Shown one piece after another: positions 1 to 9,688 of a stretch of DNA of 64,000 nt (position 1 is the stretch's first letter; each line of letters opens with the position of its first letter). The notes below the pieces were generated by a model that had not been told where the DNA came from, made no database searches, and was given only the letters and a program-made list of their open reading frames with translations. A program made the position numbers and the translations under genes. Origin of the DNA: a bacterium. Its GTDB lineage: Bacteria; Myxococcota; UBA727; JAUIJE01. The stretch spans positions 124,001 through 188,000 of the forward strand of contig JAUIJE010000008.1 in NCBI GenBank assembly GCA_030431455.1. The letters are read 5' to 3'.

Positions 1-184
1 CGCGGTCGAGGGCGACCTTGCTCTTGCCGATGGGGCTTCCGGCCGGGCCCGGCGCGGGCTTTGCCGTCGAGGCCGCGGCCGACGACGCGACCTTCTCCGT
101 GCCCGCCTGGGCGGGACGGGGACAACCGGTCAAAAGCGACAAGCCGAGGGCGGCCCCGACGACGAGAAGAATGCGTGCAGACAT
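1..184 (-). CDS. lipoprotein N-terminus, cut by window edge
   Basis: The first 61 residues of a minus-strand gene run off the left edge. It starts with ATG and has a classical lipoprotein signal: a short basic n-region (MSAR), a hydrophobic core, and the lipobox LLTGC, so the mature protein would begin at a lipidated Cys. After it comes a low-complexity Ala/Ser/Pro/Lys stretch, as in tethered periplasmic or outer-membrane lipoproteins. No domain is visible in the part present, so no function can be given. It is divergent from the SanA-type gene, with about 77 bases between the starts. Confidence 0.7.
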   Translation of the reverse strand, partial: MSARILLVVGAALGLSLLTGCPRPAQAGTEKVASSAAASTAKPAPGPAGSPIGKSKVALDR

Positions 185-261
185 GGGGTGGGGCTAGCAC
201 GGGGCCCGGCCGCGCCCAATGGGGCCTACCCCCACGCGGGCGGGGGCGGTAGGCCAGAGGC

Positions 262-849
262 ATGCGCAAGTGGGTGTTGTTTTCGATGGCGCTGTGCTCC
301 CCGCTGGTGGGGGCGGAGGTGTGGCTGCGGTCGGAGGCCCAAGCCCACATCGGCCGCGCCCCCGAGCGCGCGCGGCGGTGGGGGATCGTGCTCGGGGCCC
401 CGGCCCAGGACGGCCGGCTCTCCGATGTGCTCGCCGCCCGGCTGGATGCGGCCGCGGCGCTGTGGCGCGCGGGCCTGGTGCGGCAGCTGCTGATCACCGG
501 CGACGACGGACGCTTTGCCACCGACGAGGTGACGGTGATGCGCACGGGTCTTCTCGCCCGGGGGGTCGACGAGGGCGCGCTGGTGGTCGACGGGGGCGCG
601 CCCCGCACCCTCGCGAGCATGGTGCGCGCGCGAGCCTTGTTCGACGTCGAGGACGCGGTGGTCGTGACCAATGCCTTTCACTTGCCGCGGGCGGTGTACC
701 TCGCGCGGCGGTGTGGCATCGACGCCTTCGGGGTCGAGGCCGAGGACCGCGCGGGCTGGGTCAAGCGGACCGGGTGGTGGGTGCGCGAACGGGCCGCGGT
801 GGTGCGCGCGGTCTACGACACCAGCCGCGCCCCCGACGCGCTCGACTGA
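262..849 (+). CDS. SanA/YdcF-type DUF218 membrane-associated protein
   Basis: A 195-residue protein of the ElyC/SanA/YdcF (DUF218) family. An N-terminal hydrophobic signal anchor (about residues 4-18) is followed by the DUF218 fold. Visible family features are the strand plus IVLGA near residue 45, the helix RLDAAAALWRAG, the LLITGDD segment near 80, and VVVTNAFHLPRA near 140, which corresponds to the conserved T-x-x-x-H-x-x-R patch. Escherichia coli SanA (239 residues) influences envelope barrier function and vancomycin exclusion; the chemistry of the family is not settled. The 3' end overlaps the convergent phosphodiesterase gene by 37 bases. Confidence 0.82.
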   Translation: MRKWVLFSMALCSPLVGAEVWLRSEAQAHIGRAPERARRWGIVLGAPAQDGRLSDVLAARLDAAAALWRAGLVRQLLITGDDGRFATDEVTVMRTGLLARGVDEGALVVDGGAPRTLASMVRARALFDVEDAVVVTNAFHLPRAVYLARRCGIDAFGVEAEDRAGWVKRTGWWVRERAAVVRAVYDTSRAPDALD

Positions 850-1628
850 GCGTCGTCCCCGCGCCCAAACGCGGCCCGGACCGCGCGGGGGTCATCGGTC
901 ATGATGCCGTCCGCGCCGACGTCGAGCAGCGCCCGGGCCTCGTCCGCGTCGTTGATGGTCCAAAAATCCACCGCCACGCCCAGCGCATGGCACTTGTCCA
1001 CAAACGCGGTGGTGCCGAACCGAAACGGCCCCGCCCCGGTGGGGATCTGGGCCCGCACGCGGTCTTTGAACACCGGGAACCACCCCAGGGCGAACCGGGG
1101 CAGCGTGGCCAGCCACACGATGTGTCGACGACCGAGCACGATGGTGCCGGGGAAGCCGGCCGCCCGCAGGGCGTGCAACGTGGGGGTGTGAAAACTCGCC
1201 AAGGTCACGCGCTCCTCGGCGTCGTGGGCCCGCAACACCCGGAGCAACGGCCCCACCATGGACGGGGCCGCTTGTTTGACGTCGAGGTTGAAGCGCATAT
1301 CGGGCCAAGCGGTGAGCGCGTCCTCCAGCCGGGGCACACAAAAGCCCTGCCCGGTGAACGGCCGCTGCCCATCGTCGTCGACAAAGCCCCACCCCGCGTC
1401 CCACCCCTGCACGGTGGCGTAGTCGGTCGCGGCGATGGCCTCCTCGTGTCCGGCCATGCGCCGGCCGGTCTCGTCGTGGCTCATCACCACCACCCCGTCG
1501 CGGGTCAGGTGCACGTCGGATTCGATGACGTCCACCCCCAGCGCCACCGCCCGTTCGAACGCAGGCATGGTGTTTTCCGGGAGCTCGGCACAGGCCCCGC
1601 GGTGTCCGTACAGAAGCGGTCCGGTCAC
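813..1628 (-). CDS. glycerophosphodiester phosphodiesterase (GDPD family)
   Basis: A 271-residue GDPD-fold enzyme, which hydrolyses glycerophosphodiesters to glycerol-3-phosphate and an alcohol. Diagnostic motifs are HRGA at residues 9-12, PENTMPAF at 17-24, the metal-binding ESDVHLTRDGVVVMSHD run near 36-52 (Glu-x-Asp and the catalytic His), and WTIND near 230. There is no signal peptide, so a cytoplasmic UgpQ-like role in phospholipid head-group recycling is likely. Its start overlaps the stop of the upstream Ser/Thr kinase gene (1625) by 4 bases, so the two are probably translated together. Confidence 0.92.
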   Translation of the reverse strand: MTGPLLYGHRGACAELPENTMPAFERAVALGVDVIESDVHLTRDGVVVMSHDETGRRMAGHEEAIAATDYATVQGWDAGWGFVDDDGQRPFTGQGFCVPRLEDALTAWPDMRFNLDVKQAAPSMVGPLLRVLRAHDAEERVTLASFHTPTLHALRAAGFPGTIVLGRRHIVWLATLPRFALGWFPVFKDRVRAQIPTGAGPFRFGTTAFVDKCHALGVAVDFWTINDADEARALLDVGADGIMTDDPRAVRAAFGRGDDAQSSASGARLVS

Positions 1629-4600
1629 GACGACAGCCTCGCCAACCCCGCCCCCGCGGGCCGCAGCTGGCGATCGCGCAGGTAGGCGCTTTGGTACCGG
1701 ACCCGGGCCGCGTCCACCGCCCCCTCGCGCTCGGCCAGGGCCGCCCGCAATGTCTCTGCTTTGGCCTGGAGCCGCTCGGTCCGGTCCGACGTGGGCAACC
1801 GCACCAACGCGGCCTCGAGCTCGTCGAGGGCCATGCGGATGTCGGACGCGGGGGCCCCGGCGGCAAACAGCGCGCGGGCCCGCACCGCCAGGGCCGCGAG
1901 CGCATCCTGGCGGCTGGTCATCGCGTCGAGGACCTCGAGGGCCTTGTCCGGCTGCTCGGTGCGCACCAGGGCCGCGGCGTAATAGACCCGGAGCGCGGGG
2001 TTCTTTTTGTGTTTGGCCAGGCTGCGCATCAACCGCGAACGGGCCTTGTCCGCCTTGTCCACGTCGGCGCGCTCCAGGTCGATCAGCGACCAGCCCCAGT
2101 CGCGGGTGAGGCCCGACGCGGCCTTGAACCGGGTGCGGAAGCGCCCCCGGGTGCCCACCGGCGGCATCTCGTAGGACGCGCTGCGGTCTACAAATGCCAA
2201 TGGATCCCGGTCGAGGAGCGCGTCGAGCAGCGCAGGGTCGTCCGGCTCGGCGCTGAGCAGCAACCCGAGCAAGGCGTCGAGCCGTTCGGGGTCGTGGTTG
2301 TGCGCGCGGGCGAAGGCCTCGCGGGCGGCGGCCGGTTTGCCCCCGTCGAGCATCGCCTCGCCGAGCAGGGTCCGGGCCAGCGCGGGGAACTCCGCGTCCG
2401 CTCCCGCGTCGAGGGCGTTCTGGGCCGCGATGTGCGCGGCCTTCTCGTCTTCGGCGCTGAGGGCAAAATCCGCGTCAAGCAAATGGGCCACCGCAAACCG
2501 CGTGCGCCGCGCCTTCAGCGCGGCCAGGGTCGCCTCGCCCTGCTCCACCGACGACGACGCGTGCTCGACCGCGGCCCGGTACGCGGTGAGCAGCGGGGGC
2601 TCCTGGCCCACCGTGGACCGGTCCCGGACCAGCGCGGCGGCTTTTTTCAGGTCCGCGAGGTCGTGGACCGCGATCTGCACCGCCAGCAACCGCAGCCCGG
2701 TGTCGTAGGGCGCGCCGGACAGGTGACGGGCCAGGGTGTCGTAGGCCGCCTCGGGGGCTTGGGCCAGCACCGCGAGCTTGGCTTGCACTTTTAATGCATA
2801 GGCATCGAACGGCTCGATCGCCAGCCGCCGCTCGGCCGCGGCCCGGGCTTTGGGCAGGTCACCGGCCCGAAGGGCGAGCGCGGCCTCGGCCCGGAGCAAG
2901 GCCGGGCTGTTGGGCCACAGCTCGCGCGCCCGCGCCGCCACCCGGGCGGCCGCGTCGCGGTCGTAATCGAGCAACGCCTCCGCCACCAGGCGAAGCTCGT
3001 CGGGGTCACGAAAACTCTCGCCCATGCGCACCAGCTCTTGCGGGCCGATGCCGGACTGGAAAAACCGGCGCGCCACCACCGCCTCGGCCAGGCGCAGGTG
3101 GGCATCCTGGGCGAAGACCTTGCGCGCGCGCCGGACCACGTCGGGGATGTGCTCTTGGGACAGCGCGGCCCGCGCGTCGGGGAGCGCGGCCCGGTTGCGC
3201 ACGTACAATGCCAATGTTTCGGGCTCGGCGGCACCGGCGAGCATAAGCTTCTGCAGCGCCCGGTCCACGCCCCGCCGGTCCTCGTGGCGGCCCCGCGCGA
3301 CCTGCATCGAGAAGTCTTCGCGCCGCGAGGCCTCGACCCCCTCCCCCAGGTTGGGCAGGCCCTTGACCCCCTCCCGCCAGGCTTCGACGGTCTGGTCGTC
3401 GAAGAACCGGGTCAGCGGGGGCGCGGCGTCGGCGGGGTTGTCCCCGCGGACCCGGGACGCCAAGTCCGCGAACCACGCCGGCTGCTCGGTCACCACGTAG
3501 CCCGCGCCCGCCCCCACCCCGAGCAGCACCGCGGCCCAGATCCACGGCCCGCGCCGCGCCCGGCTCGAGCCCTCGACGACGCGGGCGGCCTCGGGGGCTT
3601 TGGACAGAACGTCGGGGGGCCGCACCCCGAGGAACGACATCGCCTGGGCGGGAATCATCGCCCGGCCCGCGATGCCGACTTTGTGGCGGTGGGTGATCTG
3701 CCCGTCGCGGGCCCGCTGGATGAGCTCGTCCTTGCTCAGGCCCTCGTCGCGCTTCCCGTCGGGGTGTTCGACGGTCCAGAGCTCATCGTGGGTGCGCTGC
3801 GGGACCGCACCGTAGCGCTGGTGCCGTCCGCTCACCACCCGCCCGTCGAGGTCGAGCGACGGCCCGTCCGTCACCGCGAGCTCGAGACCGGTGGGGCCCA
3901 GGTCGATCTCCATCTCCCCGGTCACGGGGGTGGCGGCGGGCGTGGGCGGGGCCGCGGTGAAGGGCGGCGGGGTCGAAGCCTGCAGCAGGTTCGCGAGGTG
4001 ACCGAGCACCGCGCCCCCGTCGGCGGGGCGATCGTCTTTGTTCTTCTCGAGGAGGGCGGCGAGCAACTGGGCTTCCGGTTGGGTGATCACCGCCTGGGGA
4101 TGTACCTTTTGGGGGTGGGGCGGCCGCTCCTCGATGTGCCGCATCATGATCTCCACCGACGACCGGCCGGAGAACAGCTGACGTCCGGTGAGCATCTCCC
4201 ACCAAATCACGCCCAGGGCGTAGAGGTCCGCGCGGGCGTCGACGTCAAAGCCATGGATCTGTTCGGGGCTCATGTACCCCGGCGTGCCCATGACCACGTC
4301 CTGTTGGGTGACGCGCTTGCGGTGCATCTCCATGCGGTTCTCTTCCATCACGATGGCGAGGCCGAAGTCGAGGACCTTCACCGTGCGGCTGCCGTCGGGC
4401 CGGGGCACCAGCATGAGGTTTTCGGGCTTGAGGTCGCGGTGCACGACCCCCGCGGCGTGGGCCGCCGCCAACGCCCGCGAGGTCTCGAGCACGATCTGGC
4501 GGGCCTCGTCGGGGGGAATGGTCCCGCGGGTCTGGATCTCGTCGACCACCGTGCTCCCGGTGAGCACCTCCATGGCGATGAACAGCGTGCGATCGGCGCC

Positions 4601-4852
4601 GCGGCCATAGTCGAACACCTCGACGATGTTCGGGTGGCGCAGCTTGAAGATGGTCTCCGCCTCGGTCATGAAGCGGGTGACGGCGACGTTGTTGGTCAAC
4701 AATTCGGGGTGAAGCACCTTGAGCGCGACCGGTTCGCCCCCCTTTCCCCGCGCGCTGTAGACGTAGCCCATGCCCCCGACGCCGAGCACGCCGTCGACGG
4801 TGTAGCGTCCACCGACGGTGGTTCCGATCGCAGGGCCGGTCGCGGTCTGCAG
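1625..4852 (-). CDS. membrane Ser/Thr protein kinase with TPR C-terminal region
   Basis: A Hanks-type kinase of about 1075 residues. Counting from the CTG start proposed here: glycine loop GVGGMGYV near 24-31, catalytic Lys near 45 (VALKVL), HRDLKPEN near 138-145, DFG near 162-164, and [11 protein letters not shown] short Trp-containing domain resembling GYF_2 lies near 358-409, a transmembrane helix near 435-454, and a long Ala-rich TPR-like region follows to the end. The first GTG in frame (4789) falls inside the kinase fold and would remove the strand before the glycine loop. A CTG at 4852, six bases after AGGAGG, restores the usual GRYxVDGVLG lead-in. The SD overlaps the stop codon of the zinc-ribbon gene upstream, so the pair is coupled. 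The choice of CTG is inference; the kinase call is firm. Confidence 0.9.
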   Translation of the reverse strand: MQTATGPAIGTTVGGRYTVDGVLGVGGMGYVYSARGKGGEPVALKVLHPELLTNNVAVTRFMTEAETIFKLRHPNIVEVFDYGRGADRTLFIAMEVLTGSTVVDEIQTRGTIPPDEARQIVLETSRALAAAHAAGVVHRDLKPENLMLVPRPDGSRTVKVLDFGLAIVMEENRMEMHRKRVTQQDVVMGTPGYMSPEQIHGFDVDARADLYALGVIWWEMLTGRQLFSGRSSVEIMMRHIEERPPHPQKVHPQAVITQPEAQLLAALLEKNKDDRPADGGAVLGHLANLLQASTPPPFTAAPPTPAATPVTGEMEIDLGPTGLELAVTDGPSLDLDGRVVSGRHQRYGAVPQRTHDELWTVEHPDGKRDEGLSKDELIQRARDGQITHRHKVGIAGRAMIPAQAMSFLGVRPPDVLSKAPEAARVVEGSSRARRGPWIWAAVLLGVGAGAGYVVTEQPAWFADLASRVRGDNPADAAPPLTRFFDDQTVEAWREGVKGLPNLGEGVEASRREDFSMQVARGRHEDRRGVDRALQKLMLAGAAEPETLALYVRNRAALPDARAALSQEHIPDVVRRARKVFAQDAHLRLAEAVVARRFFQSGIGPQELVRMGESFRDPDELRLVAEALLDYDRDAAARVAARARELWPNSPALLRAEAALALRAGDLPKARAAAERRLAIEPFDAYALKVQAKLAVLAQAPEAAYDTLARHLSGAPYDTGLRLLAVQIAVHDLADLKKAAALVRDRSTVGQEPPLLTAYRAAVEHASSSVEQGEATLAALKARRTRFAVAHLLDADFALSAEDEKAAHIAAQNALDAGADAEFPALARTLLGEAMLDGGKPAAAREAFARAHNHDPERLDALLGLLLSAEPDDPALLDALLDRDPLAFVDRSASYEMPPVGTRGRFRTRFKAASGLTRDWGWSLIDLERADVDKADKARSRLMRSLAKHKKNPALRVYYAAALVRTEQPDKALEVLDAMTSRQDALAALAVRARALFAAGAPASDIRMALDELEAALVRLPTSDRTERLQAKAETLRAALAEREGAVDAARVRYQSAYLRDRQLRPAGAGLARLSS

Positions 4853-4858
4853 CGTGCG

Positions 4859-4864
4859 CCTCCT
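4859..4864 (-). promoter_or_regulatory. Shine-Dalgarno AGGAGG overlapping a stop codon
   Basis: AGGAGG on the minus strand shares bases with the TAG stop (4865-4863) of the upstream gene and lies six bases before the CTG proposed as the kinase start. No ATG, GTG or TTG lies in frame at a usable distance, so this site decides the start and implies stop-restart coupling. Confidence 0.6.
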
Positions 4865-7433
4865 AGAAGAGTTTGGGCCGGAGCTTTTTCACCCGGACCA
4901 TCTCTTCCTCGTCGTCTCGTCGCTTGAACCAAGACTTCTTCTCCCCCGGGCCTTTTTGGCGCTGGCCCTCGGCCATGCCGAGGATCTTCCCGAGGTTGTT
5001 CTTGAACGAGAGGTTTCCGGGGGCCAAGTCGCAGGCCATCATGAGGTTCTCCGAGGCGGTGGAGTAGTCCTTCAGGCGGGTCGCCTGCAACACGCCCAAG
5101 CGGTTGTACAGCGGCGCGGCCCGGGGCGAGATGCGAATGGCCTGCTGCAACGCCTCCACCGCCCCCCGGTAGTCCCCTTTCATTTCGAGGGTTTTGGATT
5201 CTTGGAAGAGTCGAACCTCGGGGGCCACGGTGGTCTTCTTCACCGCGTCGGCCGCGTCTGACCACTGGCGGAACAGGGACTTGTAGCGCGCGTTGTTGGG
5301 GTCGTAGATCATCGCCAGCTTGGCGTTCATGCGGGCGCTGGACAGGTTTCCGGCCTCGGCGTCGCGCTCGGCCTGCTCGAAAATCTTCGCCGCCTTGCGG
5401 CTGTGCTCGAACGACACCTCGGCCACCGGTGCGTCACCGTCGTCCGCCGGGTCGTCGCGGGGGGCGAGGTCGGGACCGCCCTCCTCGCTGTCGTCGTCGG
5501 ACAACGCGAGTTCGTCGTCGTCATCGTCCTCGTCGTCATCGTCATCGATCTCGGCCAACACCGCCGCGGCCTCGACCAGCACCCCGGCCTCGAGCGCAGC
5601 GGCATTGTCCACCGGGGGGGCGGGGCCGAGGTCGTCGGGGTCGAAGTCGAGCACGTCCTCGCTCGCCGCGGCTTCGCCCGGCGGGGGCACCCCCATGCCC
5701 GGCAGCGCGGCCACCCCGGCCCCGGGCAAATCCGGCACCGACACCGCACGAGGCACCGGCATCACCGTCGGCTCGTCCGAGTCGTCCATGTCGTCGAGCA
5801 GCTCGTCCGACGGGGTGTCCACCACCTCTTCGGGGTGCACCGACTGCAACGCGCCGCTGGGCAACGACATGGGCTGGAGCTGATCGGTGCCCGGGCCGGC
5901 GGCATCGGCCGCGGCTTCGCCCTCGACCTTTGCCTCGGCGGCGGGCGCGGGTTGCTCGATCAGCGACTCGGCCACATCGACGACCAACGAGAACGTCCCC
6001 GTCCCGTCGACAAAGCCATCCGCGTCGTCGAGCACCCCCGGGGGAACCGCGTCCGCCCCTTCGTCGAACCCGTGGTCGGCGCCCGCGGCCATGCCGTCGT
6101 CGGCGCCATCCTCCACCAGCGGGGAGTCGGTGCCACCCTCGCGCGAGATCTCCAACAGACCCGAGGCCTCGGATTGGGATGGCCACCGGCTGATCAACAC
6201 CCGGGTCTGGGGCTCCTCGATCTCGCTGTGGATCTCCTCGATGTCCGAGGGGGAGACGCTGAGTTCTTCGATGCCCCCGGTGGGCACGTCGCTGTCGTCG
6301 AGGGGGGCGACCTTGCCGGTGGCGGCGTTGTGAATCTCCTCGCCCGGCGCGGCCGAAGGGAGCACCGCCTTGTCACGAATGTCGGTGGGCCGCTGATGAA
6401 TAAACCCGTCGGCGGCGTCGGCGTAACCATCGACGTCGACCTCGGCGCCGTCGCCCCACGGGTTGGCGTCCTCTTCATCCGGGGCGTCCGCCACCGAAGG
6501 CGCCGCGCTCTGCACCGCCAAGGCCGCGGTGGGGTCGTCGGGCCCGAACCCCGGTCCCGGGGCCGGGACCTCCGCCTCCGCGACCGCCGGCTCGACCGGC
6601 GCCGCATCCACGGCCGCCTCGGCCGCGCCGTCCTCAGGCGCTTCGAGGCTGATCGGCCCCTTGCCTTTGAGTCCCGCGGGCAGCGGCGGCCGTCGGCGGC
6701 GCTTCTCCCCCGACGTCGACGGTGGCGCGTCCCCGCCCGCGGCCTCGTCGCGCAGCGCGCTCAACAGCGCCGAGGGGACCATCTCCACCCGGGTCGCATC
6801 CGGGGCCGAGCTCTCCTCCACCTTGCGCTTTTTCCGACGACGGCGCTTCTCCTCGCGCAGCCGATCGCGGCGTTTTTTGCGCGCCGCCGATTTGCGGGCC
6901 TCGTCCACCACCCCGCCGAGGCGGATCGCGCCCTTGTCCGCGAGGGTGGCCAACACCGTGCGGAGCTCGTCGGCGGTCATCCCCGACTTTCGCCGAATGC
7001 GCCCCACCGGCCGTTTGCCGTTCACGAATTCCAGCACGTGGCGCTCGTAGGGATTCAGCCGCATTGCCTCGACATCGAACTCGACGTCCTTGACCGGAAT
7101 CGCGTCCGGCCGAAGCAACGCTTGGGTCGCCCGCCCGACGTAAATGCGCGCCTGGGTGACCTCCCGCTGCACAAAGCCGGTGTCCTCCGCCGCGAAGGAA
7201 TCAAACTCGATGCTCAGGGCGTCGCCGAGGATCAGGTCATCCTCGCCGAACTCGGCCATCAGCGGCGGCTCGGCCGCCTCGTCGGAGACCCCGGCCTTGC
7301 GCAGCCGGTCGTCCCGTTCGTCGTCGGTGATGTCCGCGCCCAAAAAACTCGTGTCGAGGACGTAGTCGCACCCCGGACAGATGACCTCGTCGGTCACCGG
7401 TCGTCCGCATTTCGGGCACTGCGCCTCGCTCAA
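4863..7433 (-). CDS. zinc-ribbon / winged-helix-like / TPR protein
   Basis: About 856 residues. The start chosen is TTG at 7433 because AGGAGG lies exactly seven bases upstream; a GTG at 7451 has no such site. The N-terminus carries a CPKC...CPGC zinc ribbon (Cys 6, 9, 19, 22). A segment near 100-185 (roughly NPYERHVLEF... to ADKGAIRLGG) looks like a small winged-helix or PATAN-type fold, then a basic KKRR patch. About 450 residues of acidic, Ala/Pro-rich disordered linker follow, and a C-terminal TPR block near 680-820. It ends in a basic tail. No enzyme motif is seen. Its stop overlaps the kinase ribosome-binding site, so it may be a partner or substrate of that kinase; this is inferred from context only. 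Confidence 0.75.
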   Translation of the reverse strand: MSEAQCPKCGRPVTDEVICPGCDYVLDTSFLGADITDDERDDRLRKAGVSDEAAEPPLMAEFGEDDLILGDALSIEFDSFAAEDTGFVQREVTQARIYVGRATQALLRPDAIPVKDVEFDVEAMRLNPYERHVLEFVNGKRPVGRIRRKSGMTADELRTVLATLADKGAIRLGGVVDEARKSAARKKRRDRLREEKRRRRKKRKVEESSAPDATRVEMVPSALLSALRDEAAGGDAPPSTSGEKRRRRPPLPAGLKGKGPISLEAPEDGAAEAAVDAAPVEPAVAEAEVPAPGPGFGPDDPTAALAVQSAAPSVADAPDEEDANPWGDGAEVDVDGYADAADGFIHQRPTDIRDKAVLPSAAPGEEIHNAATGKVAPLDDSDVPTGGIEELSVSPSDIEEIHSEIEEPQTRVLISRWPSQSEASGLLEISREGGTDSPLVEDGADDGMAAGADHGFDEGADAVPPGVLDDADGFVDGTGTFSLVVDVAESLIEQPAPAAEAKVEGEAAADAAGPGTDQLQPMSLPSGALQSVHPEEVVDTPSDELLDDMDDSDEPTVMPVPRAVSVPDLPGAGVAALPGMGVPPPGEAAASEDVLDFDPDDLGPAPPVDNAAALEAGVLVEAAAVLAEIDDDDDEDDDDDELALSDDDSEEGGPDLAPRDDPADDGDAPVAEVSFEHSRKAAKIFEQAERDAEAGNLSSARMNAKLAMIYDPNNARYKSLFRQWSDAADAVKKTTVAPEVRLFQESKTLEMKGDYRGAVEALQQAIRISPRAAPLYNRLGVLQATRLKDYSTASENLMMACDLAPGNLSFKNNLGKILGMAEGQRQKGPGEKKSWFKRRDDEEEMVRVKKLRPKLF
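5594..5607 (-). repeat. dispersed CAATG-N3-CTGC motif copy
   Basis: CAATGCCGCTGCGC read on the minus strand, inside the disordered linker of the zinc-ribbon protein. It forces AAT and GCT codons where the gene otherwise uses AAC and GCC. Confidence 0.5.
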
Positions 7434-7523
7434 CGTGGGTCCTCCTCGCACCCCCCGGCCGCCGCCGGGGACGGTCCGCGGATGGGTGAGTGGATGGTAC
7501 CAGGAAACCGGCCGGCGACTCTA

Positions 7524-7536
7524 CCTCCGACGGAGG
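7524..7536. repeat. 13-bp inverted repeat in intergenic region
   Basis: CCTCCGACGGAGG is a perfect 6+1+6 inverted repeat. It lies about 30 bases after the stop of the PEGA-like gene and about 90 bases before the zinc-ribbon gene. No T-run follows it in either direction, so an operator or a weak stem is as likely as a terminator. Confidence 0.4.
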
Positions 7537-7566
7537 AAAATCCCCTAAAGTTTCGCCACCTTACGG

Positions 7567-8523
7567 CTATTCGTAGCGCCCCGGGCTGTCGCCCAGCAAA
7601 AACAACGACAGGCCGCCCACGAGGACCAACGGGCCCAGGGCCGAGACCACGATGCCGGCGGGGAGCAGGCCGAAGTTGACCACGTTCTTTTGCAGGTCGA
7701 GCGCCTCGCGCTCCTCGGCGGTTCGCACCGCTTGCTGGTTGTACGCAGCGATGGCGCTATTCACATAACCCGCGGCGAAGTACGTGCCCACCAGTGTCCC
7801 TGCACCGGCGGCGGTCAGCACCACCCCGAGCCCCATCATCGCCCACGACGTCCCCTGGACCAGCCACGCGGAGAACACGTAGTCGTCGAGATACTCGGGG
7901 GTGGGGGTCAGAGAGAGCTCCACCTCTTGCTCCGCCCCTTCGGCCACCTCGACCAGCCGCGAGACCCCGATGAAGCCCTCCTTCTGGGCATCGAGCCGGT
8001 GTACGCCCGCGGGGACCGGCCCCTCGGCGGTGATGGGGGCGCCGTCCCAGGTGAGCTCGAGGTCGTCTTCTGCGGAGACCACCCGCAATGTGCCTGTACC
8101 CGACCCGTACCCGGACAACAGCGACAGGGCGCACAGCCGGAGGGTCTCGCCCACCAGGCCCGCGCCCGCCACCACCTCGGTGCACTCACGGCTGCCGTCG
8201 TCGACGATGGCCTGGACCGCGACGTGGTGGTCGCCGCCCACCACCTCCACCCGGGGCACCAACAACACCTCGACCCCCAGCCCCCCGGCGAGCTCGCTCA
8301 AGCAGCTCAGGTCGTTCCGGCAGCCGGACAGGTCCTCACCTTCGAACGTGGCCCACAACGCCGGGCCCCCGCGCGGGGCCACCCCCGGTGTGGCCCCCAC
8401 CGCGTCGGCCAAACGCACCGAAAAGTCCGTCTGGTCCGCCGCCGACAAGTGCGGCGCGTCGAGGGGCAAGACCCCCACCGACGGGGCCGCCGCCATCATC
8501 GCCAGGGGCATCAACAGCATCAT
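7567..8523 (-). CDS. signal-peptide protein with PEGA-like domain and two C-terminal membrane helices
   Basis: 318 residues starting at an ATG six bases after AAGGAG. A short hydrophobic signal (about residues 1-14) leads into a domain with the SVGVLPLD...LSAADQTDF pattern, typical of secreted Myxococcota proteins that sum or compare TolB-like values. Two Cys (CRNDLSC) lie near 90. A PEGA-like segment near 145-210 shows the usual GxHxLxxxKxGF pattern. Two hydrophobic helices near 230-255 and 290-312 anchor the C-terminus. PEGA domains are surface or periplasmic beta modules often attached to kinases. The exact role is unknown. It is divergent from the dehydrogenase gene. Confidence 0.75.
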   Translation of the reverse strand: MMLLMPLAMMAAAPSVGVLPLDAPHLSAADQTDFSVRLADAVGATPGVAPRGGPALWATFEGEDLSGCRNDLSCLSELAGGLGVEVLLVPRVEVVGGDHHVAVQAIVDDGSRECTEVVAGAGLVGETLRLCALSLLSGYGSGTGTLRVVSAEDDLELTWDGAPITAEGPVPAGVHRLDAQKEGFIGVSRLVEVAEGAEQEVELSLTPTPEYLDDYVFSAWLVQGTSWAMMGLGVVLTAAGAGTLVGTYFAAGYVNSAIAAYNQQAVRTAEEREALDLQKNVVNFGLLPAGIVVSALGPLVLVGGLSLFLLGDSPGRYE

Positions 8524-8634
8524 GGACGACTCCTTCAGACCCTTCCACGGTAGCCGCGCGGCCTTTGCCAGAGCAACTTTCGGTCACCACTTTCGCCGCG
8601 GCCCAAAGCGGGCTAACGGGAACCGAGGAACGAC

Positions 8635-9669
8635 GTGGACGAGCTGTTCGACACCCTGGCCCGCGAAGACGTGCACCACCTGTTCGTGTGGAGCGACAAG
8701 GCCTCTGGCCTGCAAGCGGTGGCGGTGATCGACGACGTGACCCTCGGCCCCGCCGCCGGCGGCATCCGGACCCAGCCCTACCCGTCGTGGGAGCACGCCA
8801 TCGCCGACGCGGCCCGGCTCGCGCGGGCGATGACCCTCAAGTGCGCCCTCGCCGGGCTCAACGCGGGGGGCGGCAAAATCATCGTCGCCGAGACCCCGCG
8901 CCTGTCCCGCGAGCCCGCGTTCACGACATTGGGCCGCCGCATCGACGACCTCGGGGGCCTGTTCCGGGCCGGAAGCGACCTCGGCACCGGCCGGCGCGAC
9001 CTCGAAGCCGCGGGGGCACAGACCGAGTTTGTGCACACCGACCTCGACGCGACCACCGACGGGGTGGCCCGCGGGGTGGTCAGCGCGTTGACCGCCACCG
9101 TCGAGGAAAAGACCGGGCAGGCCTCGCTGGAGGGCATCAAGATCGCGGTGCAGGGCTGCGGCGCGGTGGGCGAGAGTGTGGCCCGGGCCCTCGCGGCGCG
9201 CGGCGCGACCCTGTGCATCGCCGACGTCGACCGGACCCGGGCTGAGCACCTGGGCGACGAGCTGTCCGCCATCGTGCTCAACGCCGAGGACATCCTCACC
9301 GCCGACGTCGACGTGGTCTCCCCGTGCGCGGTGGGTCGGGTGATCACCGCCACCCGCGCCGACAACATGCGGGCCTGGGCCATCTGCGGCGGGGCCAACA
9401 ACCAGCTCGACGGCGACGACGTGGCCCAGCGCCTGCAGGACCGCGGCGTGCTCTACGTGCCCGACATCATCGCGTCCGCCGGCGGGGTGGTGGACGGCAT
9501 CGGCCGTGACGTCATGGGCCTCGACGACCGGAGCGCGCTCATCGATGCCCTCGGCCCGCTCACCCGAGAGGTTCTGCAACAGGCCCAGGCTGAAGGCACA
9601 ACCACATTGGCGGTGGCCCGGGCCCGCGCGTTGGCCCGTCTCGACCAAGCCCGCCGCGCCCGCGGTTGA
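8635..9669 (+). CDS. Glu/Leu/Phe/Val dehydrogenase (leucine-dehydrogenase type)
   Basis: A 344-residue NAD-dependent amino-acid dehydrogenase that reversibly deaminates branched-chain or aromatic L-amino acids to 2-oxo acids and ammonia. Visible: the substrate-binding AAGGIRT near 40-46, TLKCALAGLNAGGGK (Lys69 and catalytic Lys81), the dehydrogenase segment GSDLGT near 113-118, and the Rossmann loop GCGAVG at 174-179. Length fits leucine and phenylalanine dehydrogenases rather than the ~420-residue glutamate enzymes. Start is GTG with AGGAA four bases upstream. Substrate choice among Leu, Val and Phe cannot be read from the sequence. It ends 19 bases from a convergent gene. Confidence 0.9.
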   Translation: MDELFDTLAREDVHHLFVWSDKASGLQAVAVIDDVTLGPAAGGIRTQPYPSWEHAIADAARLARAMTLKCALAGLNAGGGKIIVAETPRLSREPAFTTLGRRIDDLGGLFRAGSDLGTGRRDLEAAGAQTEFVHTDLDATTDGVARGVVSALTATVEEKTGQASLEGIKIAVQGCGAVGESVARALAARGATLCIADVDRTRAEHLGDELSAIVLNAEDILTADVDVVSPCAVGRVITATRADNMRAWAICGGANNQLDGDDVAQRLQDRGVLYVPDIIASAGGVVDGIGRDVMGLDDRSALIDALGPLTREVLQQAQAEGTTTLAVARARALARLDQARRARG

Positions 9670-9688
9670 TGCCGTCGGTGGAGCGTCG

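Noticed and set aside
5403-7679. 758-codon open frame on the plus strand
   Set aside because: It lies entirely opposite the zinc-ribbon/TPR gene. Its translation is His/Arg/Gly-rich without domain features, as expected for antisense frames in GC-rich DNA.
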